A DNA stretch of 64,000 bases from Shinisaurus crocodilurus. Its lineage: Eukaryota > Chordata > Lepidosauria > Squamata > Shinisauridae. Numbering within the stretch: the stretch's first letter is position 1; each line of letters opens with the position of its first letter. The stretch spans positions 6,381,042 to 6,445,041 of the forward strand of contig CM037885.1 in NCBI GenBank assembly GCA_021292165.1, given 5' to 3'. Shown here piece by piece: positions 47,884-59,664 of this stretch. The notes under the pieces were generated by a model, which saw only the letters and a program-made list of their open reading frames with translations, had not been told where the DNA came from and made no database searches. The translations under genes and the position numbers were made by a program.

Positions 47884-48130
47884 TGGTTAGTTGATGAGGA
47901 GGCAGGCATCGCATCCCCTAGAATCATAGCCTCTGACTTGAGAACTTGTCTCGTGTGGCGGCATTTTGCAGTTGGTGAAGTACGGAGGGAGGAGGCAGTT
48001 TCAACTAGTCCACTCATACAACAGCAAATACGGGCGGAGGAAGGGATAAAACGCTTCCTGCCCCTTTAGCCCACCGGGATCCCAAAAGAGAATGTACAAT
48101 GAAGTGGAATCTGATCCCTTTCTTAACGAC
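47884..48130 (+). repeat. Direct repeat, copy 1
   Basis: Shares 'atagcctctgacttgagaac' and 'cactcatacaacagcaaa' with copy 2 at 48886-49147. Copy 1 differs by many single-base losses. Confidence 0.85.
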
Positions 48131-48885
48131 CAGAAGGTTAAATCGTGGGACCTCCACTGGAGAAATGAAACTTAACTCTATTGGGTGAAAATGAAACCAC
48201 AAATGCCCCCCTCCCATCCGTAGATAGTTTGGGCCTACAGGCTTCAAGTAACTCAGGCCTGTGTAGGCCCCAATCCTTCACACCCTTAAATTTCCTTGCA
48301 GTGATTCTCCCTACCATTCTACATAAGATTAAAACATTTAGCTCTTCTGCCCCACCCCATTGTGCTCGTTAAAGATTCCTTGGCACATTTCTTGACAGTA
48401 GGAATGTTAGCCCTGGTAGCCTGGCCAAACTCCAATATGCATAATGGCCTTCTTCCAATCCTTTGCAATGGAAGGGCCGAGGCTCTTTGCTCCACCAGTT
48501 AAGTGCAGAAAGTAATCAAGGAACTGGATTTGGATGCAAGACCAGGAATAGCCAGCTTACAAAATGTCAGGGGCCACTGTAGTCTCCATACAGTGGTATG
48601 GGGACAAGGATGTGTTTTACTGCACAAACATCAAGGATTTTCAGTATCCATACAAAGCTGCTGCCTTCTTACAGTAAGTGCTTCACAGTTATGTGCTCAG
48701 AAATATTCTGGTTATTATCGGGGGCTCAAAAAAACCAAACAAGCTTAGGAGCTAGCCAGATTTTTCTAGAAGCCAGCTTGGAAGGAGGTAGAAGGAGAAA
48801 CCTGAGTGTGCCAATGAGACAAAAGCTCCTGTTCTTGCTGATGTGCTCTGGTATCTTCCCTCCAAAGCGGTCCTTCGTCCGAGCA

Positions 48886-49147
48886 ATGGTTAGTTGAGAG
48901 GAGGCAGGCCTCAAGCCTCCCTAGAAATCATAGCCTCTGACTTGAGAACTTGTCCTTCTGTGTGGCGGCAATTTGCAATTGTGTGAAGTAAGGAAGGAGG
49001 AGGCAGTTGCAACTAGATCCACTCATACAACAGCAAACACGGGAGGAGGAAGAGGATAAACCTGCTTCCTGCCCCTTTTAGCCCACCGACTCTCCGAAAG
49101 AGATATGTAACAATGAAGTCTGGAATCTGTATCCCTTTCTTAACAAC
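48886..49147 (+). repeat. Direct repeat, copy 2
   Basis: Ends 66 bp before BICRA exon 8. It could be a long terminal repeat-like pair, a tandem duplication or two insertions of one unknown repeat. No internal retroelement coding sequence is visible between the copies. Confidence 0.85.
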
Positions 49148-49213
49148 TTGGAACATTTTTTATGTCTCATTTTGAAATCTTATTTATTTGTGTGTGTCCA
49201 CCCAAATCTCTAG

Positions 49214-49341
49214 CTATGGCTGCTGCAGCTCCTACAGAGAGCAAAACATTTTCCAGCAGCTCCACAACCATTTCTGGAGGGAAAGCAACTACCGGGCAAG
49301 GAAAACCTGCAGTTCCTCTTGCCATACAGCAGCCAGTTCAG
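49214..49341 (+). CDS. BICRA: BICRA coding exon 8
   Basis: A 128-bp exon, acceptor 'aaatctctag', donor gtaggc. Its first two bases complete codon 1177 (Ser). Residues 1178-1219 are Ser/Thr/Ala-rich (MAAAAPTESKTF to IQQPVQ). This part is weakly conserved, so the evidence is the clean phase and splice signals. Confidence 0.85.
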
Positions 49342-51572
49342 GTAGGCTTGTTATAGCTGGCTAATGATTCTTTGCAGAAAAATGTATCTCTGCTGTTATT
49401 GTCAAATATCTACTTTTAGCACCAATGACACAGGCCTTGCTGAAGCGCTGTACTGAATGTTGAAGCAAGCATTATCCCACCCAGAAGGTTTATTGTTGAT
49501 AGATGATCTCTAAGCTATCACTTTTGTGGCCAGAACATGTATAGATACCTGTATACCTCTTTGAGGGTAGTACAGCCTTCATGCAGGGACTATGCCACCT
49601 CAAAATTGCATGTGTGAAAGTGATCCTTGGGGATGGAGCTGCTACATTTCAGAGCTAGTTGTAAGATGCCTATTGTGTGCTTCAAAAATACTGTGACCTC
49701 CTAAGGCGCAAAGAGAAAGCAATTAGCTACCCCTAATATTATGAATTAAGCCATTGGGGAGGGGAATGGAGGCTTTTCATCTTCCTCAGGGAATTAATGT
49801 ACTTAACCAATTTATTTATACTGCAGGGACAGAGGGAGTAGAGTGAATCAAAGTAACCATTCTATTCTCAACATGTGAATGCAGCTTTTTGGTGTTTGCA
49901 CATGATTTGTAATGTGGGTTCAAGCAGTTTTCCTGTAGTCACCTTATAGTACTGATCTGTGTGCTTTACAAATTGACCCTTAGAAAATTAGAAGTACTTT
50001 ATGGACTAAGAGCCCTGTTCAGGTATTTACATATCCAAACAGGATGCATGAACACATGTAAGGGACACAGGCTATGCACACCGGACACATCCCCCAAAAC
50101 ACTGTGTACGTTGGCCTCACCCCCCCCCCTTAATCCCCAACCTCACCGGGTTGAGCAGCAAGATCCGAAGAAGGGTCCTGTTTGTGTTCACTTGGAGACA
50201 AGTAGAACGTGCTATGTAATCGGGGACCCTGCTTTATCATGCAGGTAAGCTCTGCCTGCATGATAATGGATAAAAGGAGCTATTTGATTAAACTAAAATA
50301 ATTAAGTAGCTTAACTATGTTGCTTGAACTACTTTTATAAAGTAGCTGTAATTACTATTCAGCTGCATGAAAATCATTTACATAGTCCCTGGACCTGGAC
50401 TATGCCCACCTGCATGTGAGGGGGTAAGGGAAGAGTAAGTGGTGCCACCAGAGTGCCCCACCGGTGCTCCTCCTTCAGCCTCTCCTCATAGGGAGAAGGG
50501 AGAGACTCCGGTGACTTTGAATATACTTGCCCCTTTGGGGTTGTCATAAAACATTGTTTGTCCTGCTCTGTGGATTCAGGTCGTGAGTGTTTGGCCAGCA
50601 GTGCCAGTGGATGGAGTGGAGTGCCTGGCCTTTCCCAAGGGAGAGCTTACCTGCGAGTGGGAGATGCTGCTTCCCATTCTTGGGGAGAAAAGCATGTTAG
50701 AGCAAGGCAGTTCAGGCAAGACAGAATAATGTTCACATAGGGCAAAGGGTGTGTGTTTGTGGAGGGGGGAGACCTGGGAGATAGTTGCAGTCCCAAGATG
50801 AGGTACCTATTAAAGTTCTAGGCAGGGAAGTGTTAGCAGTGTGCCGAAGTTTCTATGACTGTTCTGGAGACAGGCTGTTTTGTATAAAACGTGCCCGCTG
50901 TCTGTGCAAATTGCCCTTTCTTTCCCCCTTGTGAGCTCTTAAGTATGTGTGACATGAGGCCAGAGAGATGCTGTCATCCCCTGTATGGGGTGTATGTGCT
51001 GCTGCTGGTGTGCTGTGATTGGGTCCTGAGTTACACCACATTCTGTGCTTTGTTGTGATTATTGGCAGGGTGGTCACTGATGCAGGGATGGTGAGTTTTT
51101 AATTTCCCCCACTCTCCAGTTGAAATCAGCGGGAGGAAATTTCCTACACCAGGTCTGGGGCTGGTGTAAAGTTGCACCCTTGATGGGGGCATGCCTGTGG
51201 ATTTGAAGGGATATAGGATTTGGCATAAGTGAGTTCCTCCCATGTCTCTGCCCTGTTTCAGCCATTCCACCAGTGTATCTTTGCCAGTGAAATGGTTCTG
51301 GTGGTGGCTTGTTCTGCTTACATATGTGGCATTCTGTGTCAAGCTAGTTTAAATTTACACAGATCTTTTAAAAGGCTGTAGTGATCCATATAGGTAAGGC
51401 TTTACAATTGCAGCACCAAAGAATCCTAATATCATCCCATCTCCGCAGGTGCTGGCAATGCCTTAGCATTCAGTTTCCTGCTCTTTATGTTGCTAGTAAC
51501 TTCCTTTGTGTATTTGGTTTTAATTCATTCCAATCCATCTGGTGTAAGGCTGCCTTCTTGCTTCTTTGGCAG

Positions 51573-51698
51573 ACTAAGCCTGGAGTTATTAGCTCTGTGT
51601 CAGGCCTGAATCTTGGGAAAGGTCCATTGCAACTCCAGGTAGTTGGAAAGGGCTTGCCGCAACTCATGCCTTCAACACCTGCCCAAATTCAGCAGCAG
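51573..51698 (+). CDS. BICRA: BICRA coding exon 9
   Basis: A 126-bp exon, residues 1220-1261, phase 0 at both ends, acceptor 'ctttggcag', donor gtaagg. It encodes TKPGVISSVSGLNLGKGP to AQIQQQ. The SSVSGLNLGK part may match the 'LNVAKAASSGPGK' region of human BICRA, though only loosely. Confidence 0.85.
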
Positions 51699-51884
51699 GT
51701 AAGGGTTGACATCAGTATGCAGCTTTTATTCATGTAATTAAATAATCCTTTGGCAAGTTCTTCCCTTTCAGCTTGATAGATTTTTTGCAGGCCTCATTTT
51801 ATATATTTGTTTAATTCTTTCTTTAAAAGTAAAAGAGTACAGTATATGCACAGCATATAACACATTCTCCATATTTTTGTTTGT

Positions 51885-53040
51885 TTATTATGTAGAACAT
51901 TTTTATCCCAACTTTCTTCAAAGACGTCAAGATGTCTTTTCAGTCAATTAAAAGAATACAACAAGAACCAAAATACCATTTTTAATAGCCTCCAAAAATT
52001 AAAAGCAGCAGAGGTTAAAACTGTTTCCAGAGGGGTAGCCCTGTTAATCTGTTGCAGCAAAACAAAGTGTCTTGTGGCACCTTAGACTACCACATTTAGT
52101 ATTATGGCATAAACCTTTAAGGGCTAGAGTCCACTCCATCAAACAGTTAAAACAGTAATCAAAAGGCACCCAGTAAAACAATTAAAACAATTTCCAACAA
52201 ATTTAAAGCACTTACCGTAAACAAAAAGCCTAAAAAGGGAAGGTCTTTACAATGCTGTGAAAGGCCATTATTAAAGATGTAGCAAGGCAGACTTCCCTGG
52301 GAAGGGAGTTCCAAAGTCTAGGCATAATACTGAAAAGGTCCTGTCCTTGGTCCCAACAGATGTCTTTCAGGGATCATTGGGACATGCAAGAAACCTTGAA
52401 GACCTTAATAAGCTGGCAAGCTCGTAGACTTTACAATATCTTGGTCTCATCACCAGCACTTTCAATTGTGCCTGGAAACTGTTCACAAGCGGTTGTTTCA
52501 ACAAAGGAATTGCATGCTGTCAGTAGGCATCTCCAGTTAGCAGCCTGGCCACTACATTCTGGACCAACTGAAGTTTCTGAGCACTTTTCAAAACCGGCCT
52601 CATGTAGAGCATGTGATAGTAGTCCAAACGTGACATAATTTAGGCATGCTTCACTGCAGCCAGATCTGCAGTCTCCAGGAATGAGCACAGCGGATGCTCC
52701 AGCCTAACTGGGCAAAGACATACCTGGCCACAGCTGCCGCCTGAATTTCCAGGGACAAGGCTGAATCCAAAAGCACGGCCAAACAACAAACCTGTTTTTT
52801 CAAAGGAAGTGCTACCCCATCCAGCACAAGTTGAATCCCTGTCCCTGGATCAGCAGCTCTACTGACCCTTTGTCTTGTCTGGATTAAGCTTCAATTAGTT
52901 ATCCCACATCCAATCCATGTCTGCCTCCAAGCATTGAGGACTTCCAAGGCCTTCTTGGACTGTGATGGAAAAAGAGATAGAACTGAGTGTCATCTGCATA
53001 TTGATGTCACCGCACTCCTAATCTCTAGATATGCTGTTCC
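51885..53040 (-). repeat. LINE-derived sequence (CR1/L2 group), minus strand
   Basis: Reads like the antisense 3' region of a reptile LINE ('catgtagagcatgtgatagt', then 'agtccaaacgtgacataatt'; 'ttccctgggaagggagttcc'). A distinct short repeat ('ggtagccctgttaatctg', 'tgtggcaccttagac') is inserted or abutted at about 52030-52145. Borders are approximate. Confidence 0.5.
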
Positions 53041-53202
53041 TTTATTTACAGTACATACAATCATAATAATTTTTCTCTAGAAGCCTGATATTCAGAATTA
53101 CCATTCCCAAAGAAAAATGCTCTGCTTGACTGTAAACATGTTCATTAGTTGCTGACCTTCCCTCACCCTATCAGCTTCCCCAACTTAACCTTCCAAATTT
53201 CC

Positions 53203-53375
53203 GTAGAATCATAGAGTTGGAGGGGGTCTTGTAGCCCATCTCATTTAATGCTCTGCTCAGTGCAGGAAATGCAGAGTTAGAGCATCCCCAACAGAAGGCT
53301 GTCCGTCCTCTGCTTGAAGACCCTCCAGTAAGAGAGAGCTCACCATCCCCCCCCCCCATGGTAACTGGTTCCATT
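53203..53375 (-). repeat. CR1 LINE 3' end, minus strand
   Basis: 'agaatcatagagttggaggg' at the left and 'gctgtccgtcctctgcttga' further in is the classic antisense CR1 3' end. Confidence 0.8.
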
Positions 53376-53379
53376 GTCA

Positions 53380-54560
53380 TAAAATGAGCCCTGCTGGATC
53401 AGACCAAGATCCATCTAGTCCAGCATTCTGTTCACCCAGTGGCCAACCAGCTGCCTCTGCGAAACCCATAAGTAGGACATGACTAGTGTACATCGGCATA
53501 CTTCCTCTGATACTGGAGGTAGCATGTAGCCATCAGGACTAGTAGCCATTGATAGCCTTATCCTCCATGAACTTGTCCAATCCCCTTTTAAAGCCATCAA
53601 ATTGGTGGCCATCACTAAATTCCATAGTTAACTATGTCCTGTGTGAAGAAGTCTTTCCTTTTATCTGTCCTGAATCTCGGCGCAATCACCTTCATGGGAT
53701 TGACCCTATTGGGTTCTAGTATTAGGAGAGAGGGAGAAAAATGTCTCCCTGTCCACTTTCTCCACGCCATGCATCATTTTGTACACCTCTGTCGTGTCTC
53801 TCCTTACTTGCCTTTTCTCCATGCTAAACAGTCCCAGCTGTTGTAACCTTTCCTCATGGGGGAGTTGCTCCAGCCCCTTGATCATTTTAGTTGCCGATTT
53901 TCTGCACTTTTTCCAACTCTACAATATCTTTTTTTAGGTGCAATGACCAGAACTATACACAGTATTTCAAGTGTGGTTGCACCATAGATTTGTATAAGGC
54001 ACTATGATATTGGCAGTTTTATTTTCAATTCCTTTCCTAGTTATACCTAACATGGGATTTGCCTTTTTCAAACCAGCTACACACTGGGTCAACATTTTCC
54101 TCTGATAAGAAGTTTCAGCTGAAATCTGTGCTCCTGTTACTTAAAGCCAATTACATCCAGTCCTGTCAGGTACCACAGAATAAGATGTATCTTATTTATA
54201 GATTGACAAGCCTCCTTTCTGGGCTATGTCCATCCAAGACACTGAACAATATACAAGTATAAAAATACAATAGTACAAAAAAAATATATCAATATTATAA
54301 TATAATTCATAAACTTCATTACATTAAAATATTAATTCAGCCATTATTAAAACCATTTCCAGAACCTTTGCCTTCCTCTGTTTGACAGCCCTTCAGGTAT
54401 TTGAGGAGTGCTATCATCTCCCCTACCCTCAGTTTCCCCTTCACCAGGCTAAACATACCCACCTAGTTCCTTCAACCTTTTCTTAGATAACTTGTTTTCA
54501 TTGCCCTTCTCTGGTCCTGTTCCAGTTTGTCTACAGGTTCTATGATTCTATGAAATGGAA
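53380..54560 (-). repeat. CR1-group LINE 3' untranslated region fragments, minus strand
   Basis: 'tggatcagaccaagatccat' and 'ctagtccagcattctgttca' begin a long antisense block containing 'ttccatagttaactatgtcc', 'gtgtgaagaagtctttcctt' and 'caccatagatttgtataagg'. The same element in sense orientation lies at 55735-56080. From about 54180 the match becomes unclear and may be another fragment. Confidence 0.6.
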
Positions 54561-54918
54561 TATCCCTGCAGAATTCCTATTGCCTCCATCACTTTCTGCC
54601 AGTATCAGAATTTTAATTTTCTTGCATGGCCGCCAGATATCTACCTAGTGGGTGCCCGTTTATTTCACAACCATATCTCAAAATACTGTTTCTCTTAATA
54701 ATCCTAGCTGTGTTGGAAAATCCTTTACTAGTGCCATCGTCTTATGTCAGCAGAAGGTTGCCTCATTAAACACATCTCTGCATTCATCTGAACTCTCCAA
54801 AATCACCCAGCCAGCCCATGTGGTTAACTCTGTTCACCCTGACCCACACTGGTGCTTTTCTTTGTGGTCTCCTGTTCACTTGTTGCCTCTTTGTTCTTAT
54901 GTTTCCTTTCCTCACCAG

Positions 54919-54983
54919 TATGACAGCAAGCTCGGAAGCCTGAAAAAGCCACCACCTATGCTACAGCCCAGCAAGGAAGCTTG
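54919..54983 (+). CDS. BICRA: BICRA coding exon 10
   Basis: A 65-bp exon, acceptor 'tcctcaccag', donor gtaagt, residues 1262-1282 plus two bases of codon 1283. It encodes YDSKLGSLKKPPPMLQPSKEA, almost identical to human YESKLSGLKKPPTLQPSKEA. This is the N-terminal edge of the GLTSCR domain. Confidence 0.95.
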
Positions 54984-55030
54984 GTAAGTCTGTACTGGAG
55001 GAACCCAATGAACACGCAGTCATAAGAGAG

Positions 55031-55226
55031 AGCCAGCGTGGCGTGGTGGTTGAGCGTTGGGCTGGGACTCAGGAGATCCAGGTTCTAATCCCCACTCAGC
55101 CATGAAGCTCACTGGCCTCCCTCACAGGGTTGTTGTGGGGATGAGGTGGAAAGGAGGAGGATTATGTGGGCCACCTTCGGTTCCTTGCAGGAAAAGAGGT
55201 GGGATATAAATAAAATTAATAAATAA
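55031..55226 (+). repeat. tRNA/MIR-like SINE, plus strand
   Basis: Head 'gagccagcgtggcgtggtgg', B-box-like 'ggttctaatccc', tail 'gggatataaataaaatt'. Confidence 0.85.
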
Positions 55227-55734
55227 GAACATAAGCCAAGCGGCCCTATTAGATTTCCCATGGATAAGGTGTGCCAATTTCTCACAGCTTGTGGTATGAA
55301 AAAAGGAAGATGTGTATTGTAGCATCCAAACATTTTGAGCCAATGTGATGTAGAGGATCCAGTGTTGGTCTTGGACTGGGGAGACCTCAGTCTGAATTGC
55401 CACATGAGGCTTGGACCAGTCACCAGGTACCTTAACTGGATCTCTGTGAAATATAGGTTGCTATCTAGTGTGAGAATTGCATCCGCAAAAATAGGGATGT
55501 ATTCGAATGCTCTAACCCGTGGCAACAATGAAGTTCTTAATTTGAACCTGGGTTCACGCTAGAAACTCCTCTCAGCACTGGGGCTTAGACACAGAAAGTA
55601 GTGAGAATAGGCCTAAAGGAGAACATGCTTTTTTCAGACCCTGCTGCTTATACAAAGACATATTACATTAGAACGTAGAATAATTTCCAACTCTCCGGTA
55701 GGTCAGTTCCCACTCAGGGAAACCTAATATATCG

Positions 55735-56080
55735 TATTGGTGAAGCTGATTGGTGGGAGATTCAGGACAGAAAAAAGGAAGGGCTTCTTCACACAGCACA
55801 TAGTTAAACTATGGAATTTGCTACCACAAGATGTGGTGAGGGCCACCGATTTGGATGGCTTTAGAAGGGGATTGGACAAATTCATGGAGAAGGCCATCAG
55901 TGGCTACTAGTCCAGATAGCAATATGCTTCCTCCAGTATCGGAGGCGGTATGCCTATGTATACCAGTTTTGTCCTACTCATGGGTTTCACAGGGGTAGCT
56001 GGTTGGCCACTGTCTGAACAGAATGCTGGATGAGATGGACCCTTGGTCTGATCCTGTATGTCTTTTCTTATGTTCGCTGC
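55735..56080 (+). repeat. CR1-group LINE 3' region, plus strand
   Basis: 'gggcttcttcacacagcaca' and 'gaatttgctaccacaagatg' lead to 'gatgagatggacccttggtc' and a terminal 'cttttcttatgttc'. It is the sense counterpart of 53380-54560. Confidence 0.75.
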
Positions 56081-56240
56081 CAAGTGGTAAATCTTAACAT
56101 TTAATTGAGGAGGTTTGTTGCAGCTTAGTTGGGGCTGAAATAAGTGGGGTGGGAGACAGTTGCCATCTGTCTCCAGTGTAATATAGGGATAAGTGCCCTA
56201 GGATAAAACTCGCATTTTTTTTTTCTGCTGCTACCTTTAG

Positions 56241-56389
56241 TTTCTTGGAACAGCTACATAAACATCAGGGAGCAGTGCTGCATCCTGATTACAAAACCTC
56301 ATTTCGGTCATTTGAGGATGCCTTGCAGAGGCTCCTACCATACCACGTCTACCAGGGAACACTGCCTTCTCCCCATGACTATCGGAAAG
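56241..56389 (+). CDS. BICRA: BICRA coding exon 11 (GLTSCR domain)
   Basis: A 149-bp exon, acceptor 'gctacctttag', donor gtgagt. Its first base completes Cys1283. Residues to 1332 read FLEQLHKHQGAVLHPDYKT, then FEDALQRLLPYHVYQG, nearly identical to human BICRA. This is the core of the GLTSCR/GiBAF domain, which in known ncBAF complexes mediates incorporation with BRD9. The open frame read past the donor is intronic. Confidence 0.96.
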
Positions 56390-56869
56390 GTGAGTTTATC
56401 TGGGAATCTGCCACATCAGGTGCAAGTGGATGGATTGCCTTTTCTTTCCACTTCTTGTCCATCAGTTATGCAGGCATCAACTCCCAGTCTGTCAAATTCC
56501 ACCACTCTGTATCCCAATTGCTGCTGCTGCTGATAGTTATGTTCCTTATTGCCCAAAGCACTTCATGTATATTAGTGTTAGAATTGACTAGGGCGCTTGA
56601 TACTTTTGCTAAATCAGAATTGGTTTTCTCACCTCAAAAAGTAATTGTCGCCCTTGAGGTGTCAATACTATGCAGGTTGGACAGTGGTTGCTGTGAATTG
56701 GGTACCCTCTATGCCCTGTGACTGCAGTGGAAGTAAGGGAGAACACCTATTCCATTTGAATCCTGAAATCCTCTGTTCTCTACATAGGGTTGGGACACAT
56801 CCTGTTGTTACCTTCTTGCATTTTTATTTTTTCATCTTTGTGGCCGCATTGTACATAGCTATTTGTATC

Positions 56870-56895
56870 GTGTGTGTGTGTGTGTGTGTGTGTGT
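56870..56895. repeat. (TG)n microsatellite
   Basis: Thirteen or so TG units in intron 11. Confidence 0.95.
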
Positions 56896-57173
56896 ATAAA
56901 TATACACAGAGACACACATGTACAAACTAAGCTCTCTAGATCACTTCATGCATTTGATAAAAAAGATCCTTGCCTATGAAAATTCAAGCCAGAATAAATT
57001 TGTCAATCTTTAAGGTGCTCTGGGATATCCTTTTGGAAATGCTTACCTTAGTGCACTATAAGTATCTTCCAGTAATTCAAAGATCTTTCTTTACAGCAGT
57101 TCCCATTTATAGGAGGCAACCATATAACCCATCCTTCTTTCTTTCCCTCCTACCCTATTGTGCTCCTTTCTAG

Positions 57174-57268
57174 TAGATGAAGAGTTTGAAATGGTGTCTA
57201 CACAGTTGTTGAAACGCACGCAAGCCATGCTGAACAAATATCGCCTGCTGCTCTTGGAGGAATCCCGG
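57174..57268 (+). CDS. BICRA: BICRA coding exon 12 (GLTSCR domain)
   Basis: A 95-bp exon, acceptor 'cctttctag', donor gtaaga. Its first two bases complete Val1333. Residues 1334-1364 include STQLLKRTQAMLNKYRLLLL, invariant or nearly so between BICRA and BICRAL. Leucine and basic residues are spaced as in an amphipathic helix. Human has VDEEFETVS where this has VDEEFEMVS. Confidence 0.96.
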
Positions 57269-57744
57269 GTAAGATTTTTTCCTCTTCAGCTTCCTCTTTG
57301 AACAAGTAGATTATCAACAAGGAGCCTGATGTAATCCTGTCCTTTGTTCCTCTGATGAACATTCAGCTAACTGATCCAGTTGCCAAGAGGCAGGCTAGAA
57401 GAAGATAACCTTTTTGGCTGTGTTTGGGAGAAACCTGTCACAATAATATGGTGCCCTCTGGGATTTGTGTGTATCTTTGATTAGAAATGAACTTGAAGTA
57501 GAAGGGATTTTGTGTTGGTGCGAGTGTGTGCGTGAGCAGCAGAGTGCGTGTGCGCATGGGAGATTTAAAATCCTGTCTGTGTGCTAGCAGAGGCCTGTTA
57601 TTCCACACACAGATCTTCCAGATCTCAGTTCCCCCCTTTTCACAGCGTGCAGCGTGTTGTGAAGATGCCAGCCCAGCCTGCCTGTAATCCAACTTGCTTC
57701 CAGCTTCCCCGTTTGCAGATTAATCCATGGAGTCAGGAAACACT

Positions 57745-58192
57745 CTGTAACACCACAGGTCTAATTCTACCTGTTTATTCACTTAGCAAGTAAAGTTCTA
57801 CAGAGTATACATTTCCTAGTTACAGTCCATGTGCAGAGTATAAATGCATAGCAAGCATTACATCCAGTGGAGTAAGTTGAGCTTCACTCCACCTCAGCAA
57901 AGAAGTTACATTGTTGCAGTGACAAAAGTCCAGCAAGAAGAACAAAGGAGAAGAGAGAAAGCAGTCCTGCCTCTCTCTAAGATGGCTTCAGACAGAAAAC
58001 AAGTCAGCACGTCATCAGAACATACAAACCATGTGACTAGCTCATAATGCTCCCACGGTCTAGGCTTCCCATGCGAAAAACACGAGAACCCAGAAAGACA
58101 TAACAAACTTGTTTACAGCCATTCTGTTCTTTCCATGTGTAAACAGTGTGCTACAGCTGGTGAAGTGATACATATCACAACATTTTGTGGTG
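57745..58192. repeat. Possible solo long terminal repeat in intron 12
   Basis: The unit starts 'tgtaacaccacaggtc' and ends near 'gtgatacatatcacaaca'. TG and CA at its two ends and the lack of matches to other repeats here suggest a retroviral-type LTR. No flanking short duplication is convincing and there is no coding sequence. Confidence 0.25.
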
Positions 58193-58545
58193 ATAGAAGA
58201 ATGGGCAGGGCTGTTCATTCATCATCAAAATCTCCTCATTTTGTTTTAAAGAATACCAAGTTCTGTGCCTAGAATGAGTAGATGCAAATCAGTACATGAT
58301 GACGTGCTTTCTTTGCAAATACATGTTCAGTTTGCATTTGTTCTTCAGGGCTTAATATTTGAGCTTTTGCAGAATTTGGGTTAGGAGATATTAAGGTTTC
58401 CATTTGCAAGACTGAGCTGGTGGAAACAAAAAGAAGAATGGACAGCAGGGCAGGAGAGGAATGGGGATCAAACAACTGGTAGTAACAAGGGAGAGACAGA
58501 GGCTATGAAGGGCAAAGACACTCTGGTCCTTGAGCACTTAGACCC

Positions 58546-58985
58546 AGTTCGCACATAATGGTGGCCAATCGTGGGTTATTTAACCCACGATTTGTGTGGA
58601 CATGCACTGTGTCTTAAAAGGGCCAGTTCACATGTAATGGCAGCACATTGTGGGCTAATTAACTCATGGTTTGCTGGGCAGTGCACCATGCACAAGCTGC
58701 TTCCATTTTCTGTAGACGACCTCCAGTCGGCCTGATTGGTTGTTGTGAGTGTGATGTGCGATCCTGGACTGCTGGGTTGTTCAGGGACTAAACAACCCAG
58801 CCGTTAACCCATGGTTTGTTGTTGGGTTGACCGCTGGGTTGTTTAGCCCCTAAACAACCCAGCGGTCCGGGTTCCCACGTCACACTCCCAACCTTCAATT
58901 GGGTCGATCGGAGGTTGTTTATGGAAAGTGGACGCCGCTCACACATGGCATGCAGCCCAGCAAACCATGAGTTAATTAATCTACA
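58546..58985. mobile_element. Palindromic non-autonomous DNA element
   Basis: The segment 'gacccagttcgcacataatg' begins a unit whose halves are inverted ('aatcgtgggttatttaaccc'; 'gggttgtttagcccctaaac' opposite 'agggactaaacaaccc'). It belongs to the same loose family as 8411, 14218 and 61720. Borders are approximate. Confidence 0.5.
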
Positions 58986-59063
58986 ATTTGCTGCTGTTAT
59001 GCTATATAAATTAGGAGTCCTGTATGATAGATTACATTTGTTTACCAGCTTGTCTGAATACCT

Positions 59064-59318
59064 GAGCCAGTGTGGCGTAGTGGTGAGAGTGTTGGACTGG
59101 GACTCGGGAGATCCGGGTTCTAGTCCCCGCTCGGCCATGAAACCCACTGGGTGACTTTGGCCCGGTCACTGACTCTCAGCCTAACCTACCTCACAGGGTT
59201 GTTGTGAGGATAAAATGGAGAGGAGGAGGAGGAGGATTATGTAAACCGTCTTGGGTTCCTTGCAGGAAAAAAGGCGAGGCAGGCAGGTAGGTAGGCATAA
59301 ATAAATAAATAAATAAAT
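59064..59318 (+). repeat. tRNA/MIR-like SINE, plus strand, best-preserved copy
   Basis: Head 'gagccagtgtggcgtagtgg', B-box-like 'gggttctagtcc', middle 'ctcagcctaacctacctcac', tail ending in (ATAA)n. Confidence 0.88.
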
Positions 59319-59561
59319 GTACAGAATTTAAAGAATGTACAGAGTTTAAAGAGTTGTTAGAAGTTTAATAAACAAAGTCAGGTCCCTGCCCTAAGGACCT
59401 TAAGTTTTTCAGCAGTGAGGGATGGAAGTGGGTTACAGGCAACATATGGATTGAGAGAGGGGTGTTAAGAGGCTCGGGTTGGTCCTTCTTAAGTGCAGAG
59501 CACATGCCTGTCTTATCTCCCACCCCCGGCCACTCACAAATATTCTGTTCTCCTTTGGCAG

Positions 59562-59664
59562 AGAGTCAGTCCTTCAGCAGAGATGGTGATGATCGATCGG
59601 ATGTTCATACAGGAAGAAAAGACCACCTTAATTTTTGATAAACAGCTGGCAAAGGAGAAGCCAG
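59562..59664 (+). CDS. BICRA: BICRA coding exon 13 (end of GLTSCR domain)
   Basis: A 103-bp exon, acceptor 'tcctttggcag', donor gtaagg, residues 1365-1398 plus one base of codon 1399. It encodes RVSPSAEMVMIDRMFIQEEK, then TTLIFDKQLAKEKP. Human has TTLALDKQLAKEKP. The PSAEMVMIDRMF block is shared with BICRAL. Confidence 0.96.

Larger units (their letters stand above)
46562..49213. other. BICRA: BICRA intron 7 with diverged direct repeats
   Basis: Contains a (TA)n tract near 46940-46957, a poly-A at about 47126-47140, a poly-C at about 47335-47345, and two copies of a roughly 250-bp sequence at 47884-48130 and 48886-49147 that I cannot assign to a family. The open frame at 48503-48748 has no recognisable product. 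Confidence 0.5.

Noticed and set aside
53634..53846. Small open frame as a gene
   Set aside because: It lies wholly inside an antisense CR1-group LINE fragment.
59064..59140. A tRNA gene
   Set aside because: The tRNA-like head cannot be folded into a complete cloverleaf by eye and belongs to a dispersed SINE.
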